Of a DNA stretch of 64,000 nucleotides, positions 37,654 to 45,729 are shown piece by piece. The stretch comes from Bremerella volcania. Lineage in GTDB: Bacteria; Planctomycetota; Planctomycetia; Pirellulales; Pirellulaceae. The DNA is taken from NCBI RefSeq assembly GCF_007748115.1, contig NZ_CP036289.1, positions 1,798,001-1,862,000 of the forward strand, given 5' to 3'. Position numbers and translations under genes: made by a program. A model generated the notes under the pieces. It saw nothing but the letters and a program-made list of their open reading frames with translations, was not told the DNA's origin and ran no database searches. The first letter of the stretch is position 1; each line of letters opens with the position of its first letter.

Positions 37654-37693
37654 GAGCCTGCTGCTGTTTTCCGCGAGCGGGCCTCTTTTATTT
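37654..37693. terminator. Probable bidirectional terminator between convergent genes
   Basis: GAGCCTGCT (37654-37662) pairs with AGCGGG-C-CTC (37676-37685) with one bulged base and one G-U pair, followed by TTTTATTT. The 3' arm reaches the larE stop codon. It would serve the TIM-barrel gene on the plus strand. Confidence 0.45.
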
Positions 37694-38524
37694 CTTGTCC
37701 AACGATACCTGAATCAACTGATTCAAACTGCCAGACTTCAGACCACCCAGATCGAGCGTGACGAACTTGAAGCCGATTTCGGTGAGACGTTTCGCAAGCG
37801 TCTCGCGCGTCTCCGGTTGGGCAAGCCACGCGATCGACTCCAGAGGGACTTCCAAGCGAGCCAGGTCGCCATCGTGGTAACGAACGCGGAGATCACGCAG
37901 GCCCAGCGATCGCAGCGTTTCTTCCGCCAGTTCCACCATCTTCAGACGCTCCGGCGTGACTTCCACGCCGTAGGCAATACGACTTGCCAGGCAGGGGGAA
38001 GCAGGGCGGTCCCACACCGGGAGGTCCCACGCTTTGGCGATCTCGCGGAGGGTACTTTTATCGATCTCGCACTCCAAAAGAGGCGAGCGTACCCCGGCGT
38101 TGGTTGCGGCGATCATCCCGGGGCGATGGTCTCCCCGGTCGTCCAGGTTGGCGCCGTTGACGATGACGGCCGATTCATAGCGGGCACGAATCGCGGACAG
38201 GTGGTCGTACAGTTCCGACTTGCAGTGGAAACAGCGATCCGGGGCATTGGCGACGTAGCCAGGGCGATTCAATTCGGCCGTCTCGATCACCTCGTGCCGA
38301 ATGCCAATGACCTCGGCGGTCTCTTGAGCGATCCGCAGATCACGCTCGGCCACGCTAGGGCTTTTGGCTGTTACGGCGAACGACTTCTCTCCCAGTGCGA
38401 GCACCGCGGCCTTGGCCACGACGCTGCTGTCGACACCTCCTGAAAAGGCAACCAGGCACGAGTCGAGGTCGTGAAACCACTGAAGCAGTCGCTTGCTCGG
38501 GGGAAGTGAAGTGTCGCAAGTCAT
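37688..38524 (-). CDS. larE: LarE-type ATP-dependent sacrificial sulfur transferase
   Basis: PP-loop enzyme that inserts sulfur into the nickel-pincer nucleotide cofactor of lactate racemase-like enzymes. 278 residues from ATG 38524. The PP-loop SGGVDSSVVAKAA is near 28-40, RCFHCKSELYDHL near 96 and NGANLDDRGDHRPG near 123 are family motifs, and the sacrificial Cys is seen in SPCLASRIAYG near 176. The frame is open 43 codons further upstream without family support. larA, larB and larC are not in the window, so cofactor assembly genes are dispersed or this is a related sulfur-transferase. It is the last clearly intact core gene before the mosaic region. Confidence 0.9.
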   Translation of the reverse strand: MTCDTSLPPSKRLLQWFHDLDSCLVAFSGGVDSSVVAKAAVLALGEKSFAVTAKSPSVAERDLRIAQETAEVIGIRHEVIETAELNRPGYVANAPDRCFHCKSELYDHLSAIRARYESAVIVNGANLDDRGDHRPGMIAATNAGVRSPLLECEIDKSTLREIAKAWDLPVWDRPASPCLASRIAYGVEVTPERLKMVELAEETLRSLGLRDLRVRYHDGDLARLEVPLESIAWLAQPETRETLAKRLTEIGFKFVTLDLGGLKSGSLNQLIQVSLDKK

Positions 38525-39292
38525 GGTCAGGGGAAAATTTGGGAGTGAATGATGCAGGGCAATCGGGCATAGTCGATCTGCAATTTTAACAAGTTTCTGA
38601 CCGCGGAAAACGCGCAGGCTGTAACGCCCGCCAAGGCCGCTGAAATCATTCAATCGAAAGCAGGCGATAAGAAAGTACGTCCGCGCAGAACCCGCACCAT
38701 CACCGAAAGAAAAGAAAGCACCCCCGACCGACGCTCAACGCAACTTTTGCACTAACGCTAACTTGTTCTCTAAGTCGCGTCTTTCGAGGACTTTACAGAA
38801 TCGCGGTGACTGAGGGAGGATGATCAGGTTACCGAAAATCGGCTGGCAGTGCCACCATTCTACTCTACCCACCTCACTTCGCATTAGCAGTGAGCACCGA
38901 TGCGCTGCGGTACTTCGACTGGGTTGTGCGCGAGTTGCTGATCCCGCACGTCAAGTCGCCGGATGGCTGTCAGATTCTTCTTGCGTCCGGCTACAACAAG
39001 CCGAGGCGCGAACCGCCGCCCGATCGTTCTTACGATTGCGAAACCCGTCCGATCTGGACGCCGTGGGGCTGGGCGGTCGACCGATCTCACTTGACCTGGC
39101 TGATCGTCAATTGGTGCTTCCGCAACCTGAAGTGCTTCGCATACCCGCCGCGAGGTCTTTCCGATCCTCAGCCGCATTCAGAACATTGGCTACGAGATGG
39201 GTGAGAACGGCCGCACGCCTGAGTGGTATCGTAAGAATCATCGAACTCCGTGGGTGGCGACACGAGTGGAAGCAGGAACGTTTCAATTCTGA
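38525..39292. other. Region without a convincing intact gene
   Basis: The left part (to about 38820) shows no gene. From 38890 to 39204 a plus-strand frame of 104 codons (start MSTDALRYFDWVVRELLIPH) has protein-like composition in its first 75 residues, including WTPWGWAVDRSHLTWLIVNW. I do not recognise it; it ends in unrelated sequence and looks like another fragment. It marks the change from core genes to the remnant-rich region. Confidence 0.4.
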
Positions 39293-39488
39293 TTACGCAT
39301 GCACCGCAAATCGCCGATTAGCCTCTGCCCAATCAATGTGATCAATGAACTTCTCGACGTATTCCGCCTTGCGGTTTTGGTAGTCGATGTAATAGGCGTG
39401 CTCGTAGGTGTCGATCACGATCAGCGGGATGGCCCCAGAGAACGCCCATCGCGTGTTCGTCGCTGACGACGTTGTAGAGCTTGCCGTT
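39293..39488 (-). pseudogene. C-terminal remnant of Fe/Mn superoxide dismutase
   Basis: Minus-strand reading gives the superoxide dismutase end: IPLIVIDTYEHAYYIDYQNR, then KAEYVEKFIDHIDWAEANRR and a natural stop at 39293. It includes the metal-ligand D and H of the D-x-x-EHAYY motif. Just upstream (39431-39488) another frame reads HPVNGKLYNVVSDEHAMGVLWG, which fits the preceding part of the enzyme, so a frameshift separates the two pieces. The N-terminal two thirds, with the first two metal-binding histidines, are absent. It cannot be functional and ends where the sigma factor remnant begins on the other strand. Confidence 0.75.
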
Positions 39489-39489
39489 G

Positions 39490-40314
39490 ACTGGATGTTT
39501 GACGATCCGAAGGTCGAGGAGAAGATCCTTGCTCCGCTGCCTGACGCCCCGTCGCAGAACAAAGTGCGACCGCCGAGCGGATCGTCGATCGTCGGCGTAT
39601 GTGGCTACCTTGTACGAAGTGCCGCTGCTGTCGCGTGAGCAGGAACATCACTTGTTCCGCAAGTTCAACTACCTTAAACAGCGGGCAAGCAGGCTGCGGG
39701 AACAACTGGACGAAACTCATCCCAATCGAAAACTCGTGGACCGCGTCGAATCTTACTACGCGGAAGCGACGAAGACGAAGCAGGCGATTATCCAAGCCAA
39801 CCTGCGCCTTGTTGTGTCGCTCGCTAAGCGAAGTGTGGACGCAACGCACTCATTCGATCAGCTCATCAGCGACGGCAACATGTCGCCGATGCGAGCGGTC
39901 GAGAGATTCGATTGCTCGATGGGCAACAAGTTCAGCACGTACGCCACATGGGCGATCGTCAAGAACTATGCTCAAAGCGTGCCACGTGAGTATCGCCAGC
40001 GCAGCCGGTTTACGACCGGAAAAGACGAGTTGCTCGACAATCAGCTCGACCGGCGATCCGACGTCGGCGGACAACTCCGCGCTCAGAAGCTCCGCCGCCA
40101 GCAGATCCGAAAGATCCTGTCGCGGCTCGACGAACGGAAGAAGAAGATTATTGTTGATCGCTTCGGGCTGGAATATGAGCGCGAGCCGAAGACACTCCGC
40201 GAAGTTGGCGAAGACTTGGGCATCACGAAGGAACGCGTACGACAACTGGAGACCAAAGCCATGGAGAAGCTGCGCGATGCCTTCCGGAATGCCAAGATCG
40301 AGTGGGGCGATTGA
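39490..40314 (+). CDS. Sigma-70 family RNA polymerase sigma factor, 5' part frameshifted
   Basis: Regions 2 to 4 of a planctomycete-type primary-like sigma factor are intact: VPLLSREQEHHLFRKFNYLK (from 39617), NLRLVVSLAKR, LISDGNMSPMRAVERFD, GNKFSTYATWAIVKNYAQ (region 2), and region 4 RFGLEYEREPKTLREVGEDL with GITKERVRQLETKAMEKLRD. The expected preceding sequence (WMFDDPKVEEKILAPLPDAP, 39508-39567) lies in a different frame, so one frameshift falls around 39570-39600. The open frame has only a TTG near 39481 as start. The gene may still work if started internally, but more likely it is a decaying copy. It directly abuts the dismutase remnant. Confidence 0.75.
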   Translation, partial: TGCLTIRRSRRRSLLRCLTPRRRTKCDRRADRRSSAYVATLYEVPLLSREQEHHLFRKFNYLKQRASRLREQLDETHPNRKLVDRVESYYAEATKTKQAIIQANLRLVVSLAKRSVDATHSFDQLISDGNMSPMRAVERFDCSMGNKFSTYATWAIVKNYAQSVPREYRQRSRFTTGKDELLDNQLDRRSDVGGQLRAQKLRRQQIRKILSRLDERKKKIIVDRFGLEYEREPKTLREVGEDLGITKERVRQLETKAMEKLRDAFRNAKIEWGD

Positions 40315-40412
40315 GCTTCCTGAGCGGGCCAACGTGCAACAGCCGTCAGTGCTACGTTTGGCATCAGATTTCCTGTCTACACGAGGAGGCGGTGGCCCGT
40401 GAATTGTGCGTC

Positions 40413-40975
40413 ATGAGTAATATCAGTTCGATCACCGATGACGCGGGACAGCGCCGGGGCGTGTCGCCCGCGACGCGCGCGGCCCTGCTGGCGGCCATGG
40501 GTGTTGAGTCGGACAATGACCTAGCGCAGGACGATGGTCGTGTGTTGATCGTTTACGAAGGCGACGGCTTGGAACTGTCCGGCCCCGCGGAACTCATTCT
40601 CGAAGATGGCACGTCGCTCGCCATCGAGCAATCCCTGCCTCCTAGATGGGACGTGCAATCTCAGGCCTCGATCATATGCGCCGCCACCTTGCCGAATTGG
40701 GCGCTCTTTCCGCGGATGCGACGGTGGAACAAGCCGTCGAAACCGCGTATCGTCTGCTCGGTCACGCGCCGTCAGTCCTGCTGCTCGCTACTTTGGAAGA
40801 CGGGATCGGTGTGGAACGCCGTCCGAATCTGCCCGGCACGGTGGAGCAACGTCGCAACTGGTCATTCGCGCTGCCCCAGATGCTCGAAGATATTGAAACG
40901 GCAAACTTGCCGGCTGTGATTGCCAGATCGCTCTCGCGCACAGATGATATTGAGTCGAAGGGAGGGGACAGTTAA
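40413..40975 (+). pseudogene. malQ: malQ (4-alpha-glucanotransferase) with internal deletion
   Basis: Two ends of one gene are joined. The 5' piece (40413 to about 40650) encodes GVSPATRAALLAAMGVESDN and ELILEDGTSLAIEQSLPP, which belong to the N-terminal domain of MalQ. The 3' piece (about 40650-40975, another frame) encodes APSVLLLATLEDGIGVERRP and NLPGTVEQRRNWSFALPQML, the MalQ C-terminus with its natural stop. The catalytic (beta/alpha)8 barrel, several hundred residues, is missing at a junction near 40650. MalQ normally disproportionates maltodextrins. The phosphorylase and glycosyltransferase at 54.7-58.3 kb may be former partners. Confidence 0.7.
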
Positions 40976-41016
40976 TCGGATCCAACTTTTTTCAGGGAGT
41001 TATAGGAAACTCTGCG

Positions 41017-41403
41017 ATGTTGTACGTTCGCGAAAGTTCCAACTCGTTCGGTCAGGTGTGTAAGAAACTGCACGAAGCCGCGGCGGAAAACAAATTCGGA
41101 GTGCTGGGCGTCCACGACTTGAAAGACAAAATGCAGAGTAAGGGTGTCGCTTTCGACCACGAATGTCGCGTCTTCGACGTCTGCAACCCAGGCAAGGCTA
41201 AGACCGTGTTGGAGTCCGACATGTCGGTATCGACCGCGCTGCCATGTCGCATTTCGGTCTATGAAGAGTACGGGACAGTCAAAGTCGCCACGCTCAAGCC
41301 CACGGACGTTTTGGCACTTTTTCAACGCCCCGATCTGGAACCCGTCGCCCGGGAAGTAGAAGACGCGATGGTTCGGATGATCGATGCTGCCTGTAATGCT
41401 TAA
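41017..41403 (+). CDS. DUF302 family protein
   Basis: 128 residues, intact. The fold signature is clear: VFDVCNPGKAKTVLESDMSV near 52-71, STALPCRISVYEE near 72-84 and KVATLKPTDVLALF near 89-102. DUF302 proteins are small, often found beside metal efflux or sulfur genes; their biochemical role is unknown. ATG 41017; no strong ribosome-binding site. It is the first intact gene of the metal-related block and could be transcribed separately from the efflux operon 318 bases downstream. Confidence 0.85.
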   Translation: MLYVRESSNSFGQVCKKLHEAAAENKFGVLGVHDLKDKMQSKGVAFDHECRVFDVCNPGKAKTVLESDMSVSTALPCRISVYEEYGTVKVATLKPTDVLALFQRPDLEPVAREVEDAMVRMIDAACNA

Positions 41404-41720
41404 CTCAGTGCGGATCGACACATTGTCGCCCGGCGTCGACACATCGATCCACATCAAGTTCGAGGCCGGCGAGCCGGTACTCGAACGTGTGCGTGGCCGC
41501 CTGAGGGGTAATGCCTGGGCCACCAAGTGCTACGGTGGCCCGCCGTTGCTCAGGCGATTAGCTGCCCGAAAACCGGCATACCTCGCCTAACCCGAGCAAC
41601 CGGAAATCCGACTGCCGGTTTCGCCGGAAATTCTATTTGCTTCGACTGGTTCGGCTGGGTTGGTTTTCCCGATAACGATGGTGATACTCTGTAGTTTTCG
41701 TTTCCAAGAGGGGGCCACGG
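41404..41720. other. Spacer with possible gene fragment
   Basis: A short plus frame (41384-41590) reads VRIDTLSPGVDTSIHIKFEA, then LERVRGRLRGNAWAT; it is not recognised and probably a fragment. AACCGG (41598-41603) and CCGGTT (41615-41620) form a weak hairpin. The efflux operon promoter should lie in the last 100 bases. Confidence 0.35.
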
Positions 41721-43145
41721 ATGGCCGTAAGATCCACATTATTTTTGTTGGGCGCGATCGCTCTATTGGCCGGCTGTAAGACCGCGCATCAGGTGAGAGA
41801 TCCCGAGTACGCCCACGTTGCCCATTCCGTGCATCAGGCGTGGCATGCGTCTACTCCAGTTGCTGATGCGGTCGATCCGGTGTTCTCACACCTAGAAGGG
41901 CCACACCCGGTCGAGGAGTACCTCCAGTTTGCGCTGAATCAGAATCCCGACATTCAAGCCGCGCGCAAACAGATGGAAGCCATTGCTCACCAGGTTCCTG
42001 TAGCCGCGAGTCTGGAAGACCCCAAATTGGGGATGACTTTCTATCCCGAACAAGTCCAGACCGCCGCCGGACAGCAAGAGTTCGCCCTGACCGCAAACCA
42101 GAAGTTTCCCTGGCACGGCAAGCTCGACGCTCGTGCTCAGTTGGTCGAATCACAAACCAACATGGCTCGCGCTCAACTTGCCGCCGTTGAACTGGCGACG
42201 ATCGCAAAAGTCAAGCGTAGTTACTACGAACTCTATTTCATCCAGCAAGCCATTGCGGTCACCGAAGCAGACCGGAAGCTGCTTGGCGAGATTCGGGACG
42301 TCGCCAACGCGCGATACAAAGCGGGAAAAGCCAGCCAGCAAGACTTGCTGCGAGCGGAGTTGGAAATCTCCAACGTCGAGAATGAACTCATCCGCTTGCG
42401 GCAACGACTGAAAAGCGCACAGGCGCGTCTCGCCCGCGTAATGCACATTGCCCCACAAACTAAAGTACGCGCACTCGATCGTGTTCCGCCGGAGCAAGTG
42501 CCGCGCGACCTCGAATGGCTGCAGCGTCAAGCGGTGGCCGCTCGGCCAGAATTGCACGCACAACTGGCGGCGCTCGAACGAGACCAACGGGCCGTCGAGT
42601 TGGCGCGTCTCGACTACATGCCGGACGTGACGTTGGGAGCGACATGGATCGACGTTGCCAGCGCCGGGATCAGCCCCGTGGCCAACGGACGGGATTCCTT
42701 CCTGCTTACCGCGGGCATCAACCTGCCGATTTACCGCAAGCGGTTGGACTCGTCCGTGCGCTCTGCCGAAGCCAAGGCCGTCTCCACGGCCCGCCCGTAT
42801 GATTCGTTGCGCGATGCGACGCTCGAAGAGGTCATGGATCTGTTCGCGCAGGCCCAGAGCCAGCAAGATCTGTTGACGTTGTTCCGCGAAGACATTCTTC
42901 CGAAAGCTCGACAAACACTCGAAGTATCGAGCCGAGCTTACAACACAGGTGAGGTTGACTTCCTGCAGTTGATCGACAACTGGCGACAGTTGCTCCGCTA
43001 TGAGATCAGCTACCGACGGCTGGAAGCTTCCTTGCGGCAGACGTTGGCGGAACTGGAACGCGTGGTTGGTGGCTTTACTGGCCCAAGCGCCGAAACGATT
43101 CCAACACCTCGCGAGGAACCACAAGCTTTACCGCCGCCACCTTAG
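41721..43145 (+). CDS. TolC-family outer-membrane efflux lipoprotein (CusC-like)
   Basis: Outer-membrane exit duct of a tripartite pump. 474 residues; a lipoprotein signal ends in ALLAGC (Cys near 19). The two outer membrane efflux repeats are seen: first from about 65 (VEEYLQFALNQNPDIQAARK) to 240, second from about 275 to 450, each a long helical hairpin, with SRAYNTGEVDFLQLIDNWRQ near 415 typical of the family end. A Pro-rich tail closes the protein. ATG 41721 follows AGAGGGG. It heads a same-strand run to 54.5 kb containing adaptors and a CusA pump, which fixes its role in metal export. Confidence 0.92.
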   Translation: MAVRSTLFLLGAIALLAGCKTAHQVRDPEYAHVAHSVHQAWHASTPVADAVDPVFSHLEGPHPVEEYLQFALNQNPDIQAARKQMEAIAHQVPVAASLEDPKLGMTFYPEQVQTAAGQQEFALTANQKFPWHGKLDARAQLVESQTNMARAQLAAVELATIAKVKRSYYELYFIQQAIAVTEADRKLLGEIRDVANARYKAGKASQQDLLRAELEISNVENELIRLRQRLKSAQARLARVMHIAPQTKVRALDRVPPEQVPRDLEWLQRQAVAARPELHAQLAALERDQRAVELARLDYMPDVTLGATWIDVASAGISPVANGRDSFLLTAGINLPIYRKRLDSSVRSAEAKAVSTARPYDSLRDATLEEVMDLFAQAQSQQDLLTLFREDILPKARQTLEVSSRAYNTGEVDFLQLIDNWRQLLRYEISYRRLEASLRQTLAELERVVGGFTGPSAETIPTPREEPQALPPPP

Positions 43146-43219
43146 TACTCGACTGCGTTCGGAAAACTCGGACTGGAAGACTCGGCAGCGATTGGCTGCA
43201 ATCAAGGGAGAAGCAATTG

Positions 43220-43459
43220 ATGGCAATCACAAAAACCTTGCTACGGTCGATCGTGCCGCTGGCCTTAACGTTGGCGGTTGGTTGTGCGCCAGCATATCAC
43301 AGTTATTCCGGCTGCCGCGTCGATTGCAAATACTGCGCCCCGCCGCCACTGCCATATACTCACTATGAAGGCTGTGTGTGTCATTCGTCCGCTGTTTCGC
43401 AGTACTTGACGGTTGACACAGCACCAGTTGAAAATCACAGGACCGATGCAACCGACTAA
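43220..43459 (+). CDS. Small Cys-rich lipoprotein of the efflux operon
   Basis: 79 residues from ATG 43220 with GGGAG at 43206-43210. The signal peptide ends in LTLAVGC with the lipidated Cys at 22. The mature part is only about 58 residues and has five more cysteines, in SGCRVDCKYCAPPPLPY and EGCVC, a pattern suited to binding soft metal ions. It sits between the outer-membrane duct and the permease genes. A periplasmic Cu/Ag chaperone or buffer role is plausible but inferred; I know no named family for it. Confidence 0.72.
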   Translation: MAITKTLLRSIVPLALTLAVGCAPAYHSYSGCRVDCKYCAPPPLPYTHYEGCVCHSSAVSQYLTVDTAPVENHRTDATD

Positions 43460-43653
43460 CTGTATTTCGAGCCGTCGATGCCACACCACCTGGCTCAAAA
43501 GGTAAATGCTGGCGTCGGTGTCCAGCAGACGCTTGGTGATCGATGTCCGTCGTCAGTAGTGCGCTGCGTTGTGTACTGTCCAGCCACAGCGCAGTCCCGG
43601 CTGAGGATGGGATCGATTTGGCACAAGCTGGATGAATAGCGTGGATTCTCTCG

Positions 43654-45567
43654 ATGGAGACAACAGAATGCGGTTGTTGCGGCAAGCCCCCTGCCGAATG
43701 TACGTGCTGGGAGTTTCCTGGCTGGGGCAAGGTCGACAACCTCGTCGACATAACGCCGGCCGTTCACGACCAGACGGTTGAGAACGAGCGCTTGGGTGTC
43801 TGGCGGGCCACGGCGATTTGCGGAAACGACATCACGTCAAGTTGTCTCTATGTTTCCGCCCTCGCGGCATTGTATGCGGGGCCACTGGCTCCCGTGGCGT
43901 TAGCGCTTGTTGCAGCCGTCCTCTACCTGTTCCGAAAGATCTATGCCGAAGTCGGCAGCGCGCTACCGCTGAACGGGGGCGCTTATAACGTTCTGCTGAA
44001 CACGACCACGAAAGCACGCGCTGCACTGGCCGCATGCCTGACGTTGTTGTCCTATATTGCAACCGCAGTCATCAGCAGCAGCGGAGCGATGCACTACGCA
44101 GCCGAATTGCTGCCGCAGCTCGATGTTTTCTGGGCGACGGTCATCCTGTTGGGTGCGTTTGCGGTCCTGAACCTATTGGGTATCTCCGACTCGGCCAACG
44201 TCGCCGTGGCGATCTTCGCCTTTCATCTGCTGACGCTAACAGCTCTTGTCGGCGTCGCGCTGGCGGCAACGATGTTCGACCCGCAGACATTGCTGGATAA
44301 CTGGCGCACACCGTTTGACCAATGGCCGACGCCGCGTTCGGGTGGGTTGACCGCTGCTCTGTTCTTCGGATTCTCCGCGGCCATGTTGGGCATTAGCGGA
44401 TTTGAGAGTTCCGCCAACTACATTGAAGAGCAAAAGCCCGGCGTATTTCCCAAGACGCTTCGTAACATGTGGATTGCGGTGGCCATCTTCAATCCGCTCA
44501 TCAGTCTGCTCTCGTTCGGCGTGTTGTCGATGGACGAAATCGCCAACCACAAAGAAGCTCTGCTATCCGAAATGGCTCACCACAGCATCGTCCGGATCGG
44601 CGGCGTGACTGACTCCTCCACAGTTGCCACGTTGGCCGCCCAATGGATCAGTTTCGATGCCGTGATCGTGTTGTCAGGTGCCGTCTTGACCAGCTACGTC
44701 GGTGTGACGGGGCTCATGCGCCGCATGAGCATGGACATGTGCTTGCCGCAATTCTTTCTACGCGCGAACCGGTGGAAAGGAACCAACCACTGGATCATCG
44801 GAAGTTTCTTCGCGCTGTGCTGCTCGATCCTGTTGATCACTCGCGGGCAAATCGAAACGCTGGCCGGTGTTTACACGCTCTCTTTCCTGGGGGTAATGAG
44901 TTTGTTCGCGGTGGGCAATCTACTTTTGAAGAAGAAGCATCCGCTCTTGCCGCGATCCAGCAAAGCTCCAGTGCTGGCGGTCGTTGCCGCCTTGATCGCG
45001 GTCGTGGCTGCGCTAGTAGGCAACGTACTGCTCGATCCTCACTACGTTCGGGTGTTCCTAATGTACTTTGGCGGGGCCGTGGCGGTCGTTGGATTCGTGT
45101 TCTTTCGTACGCGTCTCTTGGTGGCGTGGCTGTTTGCAGCACGATTCTTGCTCTCGCTTCCTCTGCTGAATCGTTGGAAACCGCGGCATTATGTTGAATC
45201 TTTGCTGCATGCGATACAGTGTCGTGCCATCTTGTTCATCGCGGCCGAGGGGACGGAAGAGGAAATGCGGCGGGCGGTTGAATATGTCCGCCGAAACGAG
45301 CAGATTCGGCAGCTGAAGATCGTGTGGTGTTACGAACGCGACACGGATGTCCCCACAGACCTCGCCGCAGTCCGGGAACAGGTAGATCATGAGTTTCCCG
45401 ATATTCACGTCGACCTGTTACTCGTCAAGGGAACACTTGGTCCGCCACTATTGTCGTCCCTGTCTCAGCAGTTAGGCGTGCCGAACAACTATCTGTTCAT
45501 CACGTCCGAGACTGCTGAGAACATACGCGATCTGTCGGAGTGGGGTGGCGTGAGGATTGTCGCCTGA
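43654..45567 (+). CDS. APC-superfamily permease with Cys-rich N-terminus
   Basis: 637 residues. Twelve or so membrane helices (about 50-500) carry amino acid/polyamine/organocation family features: RLGVWRATAICGNDITSSCL at the first helix, AEVGSALPLNGGAYNVLL near 95, and GFSAAMLGISGFESSANYIE near 235. Residues 6-18 (CGCCGKPPAECTC) form an unusual five-cysteine cluster before helix 1. The last 120 residues are a soluble alpha/beta domain (CRAILFIAAEGTEEEMRRAV) with a universal-stress-like look. The transported compound is unknown. Placement within the copper-type efflux cluster and the Cys cluster suggest a metal- or thiol-linked substrate (inference). Confidence 0.85.
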   Translation: METTECGCCGKPPAECTCWEFPGWGKVDNLVDITPAVHDQTVENERLGVWRATAICGNDITSSCLYVSALAALYAGPLAPVALALVAAVLYLFRKIYAEVGSALPLNGGAYNVLLNTTTKARAALAACLTLLSYIATAVISSSGAMHYAAELLPQLDVFWATVILLGAFAVLNLLGISDSANVAVAIFAFHLLTLTALVGVALAATMFDPQTLLDNWRTPFDQWPTPRSGGLTAALFFGFSAAMLGISGFESSANYIEEQKPGVFPKTLRNMWIAVAIFNPLISLLSFGVLSMDEIANHKEALLSEMAHHSIVRIGGVTDSSTVATLAAQWISFDAVIVLSGAVLTSYVGVTGLMRRMSMDMCLPQFFLRANRWKGTNHWIIGSFFALCCSILLITRGQIETLAGVYTLSFLGVMSLFAVGNLLLKKKHPLLPRSSKAPVLAVVAALIAVVAALVGNVLLDPHYVRVFLMYFGGAVAVVGFVFFRTRLLVAWLFAARFLLSLPLLNRWKPRHYVESLLHAIQCRAILFIAAEGTEEEMRRAVEYVRRNEQIRQLKIVWCYERDTDVPTDLAAVREQVDHEFPDIHVDLLLVKGTLGPPLLSSLSQQLGVPNNYLFITSETAENIRDLSEWGGVRIVA

Positions 45568-45729
45568 TAGACTTTGTTGACCGCGACCTAATCAATTATT
45601 CGCGCCTGCAATCTTTTGCAGAACGGCGTGCAGTTTTTTGCAGTGCAGCGCGAGAGCAGCGAGCTTGTTACTGCTTTTTGGGCGGCGGCGCGGCGTTTGC
45701 ACGCAGTCGCTCGATCGAGAGGACTCCCC

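Noticed and set aside
38525-39292. tRNA or attachment site marking the island's left boundary
   Set aside because: I could not find a cloverleaf, a CCA end or a flanking direct repeat, so no insertion site is claimed.
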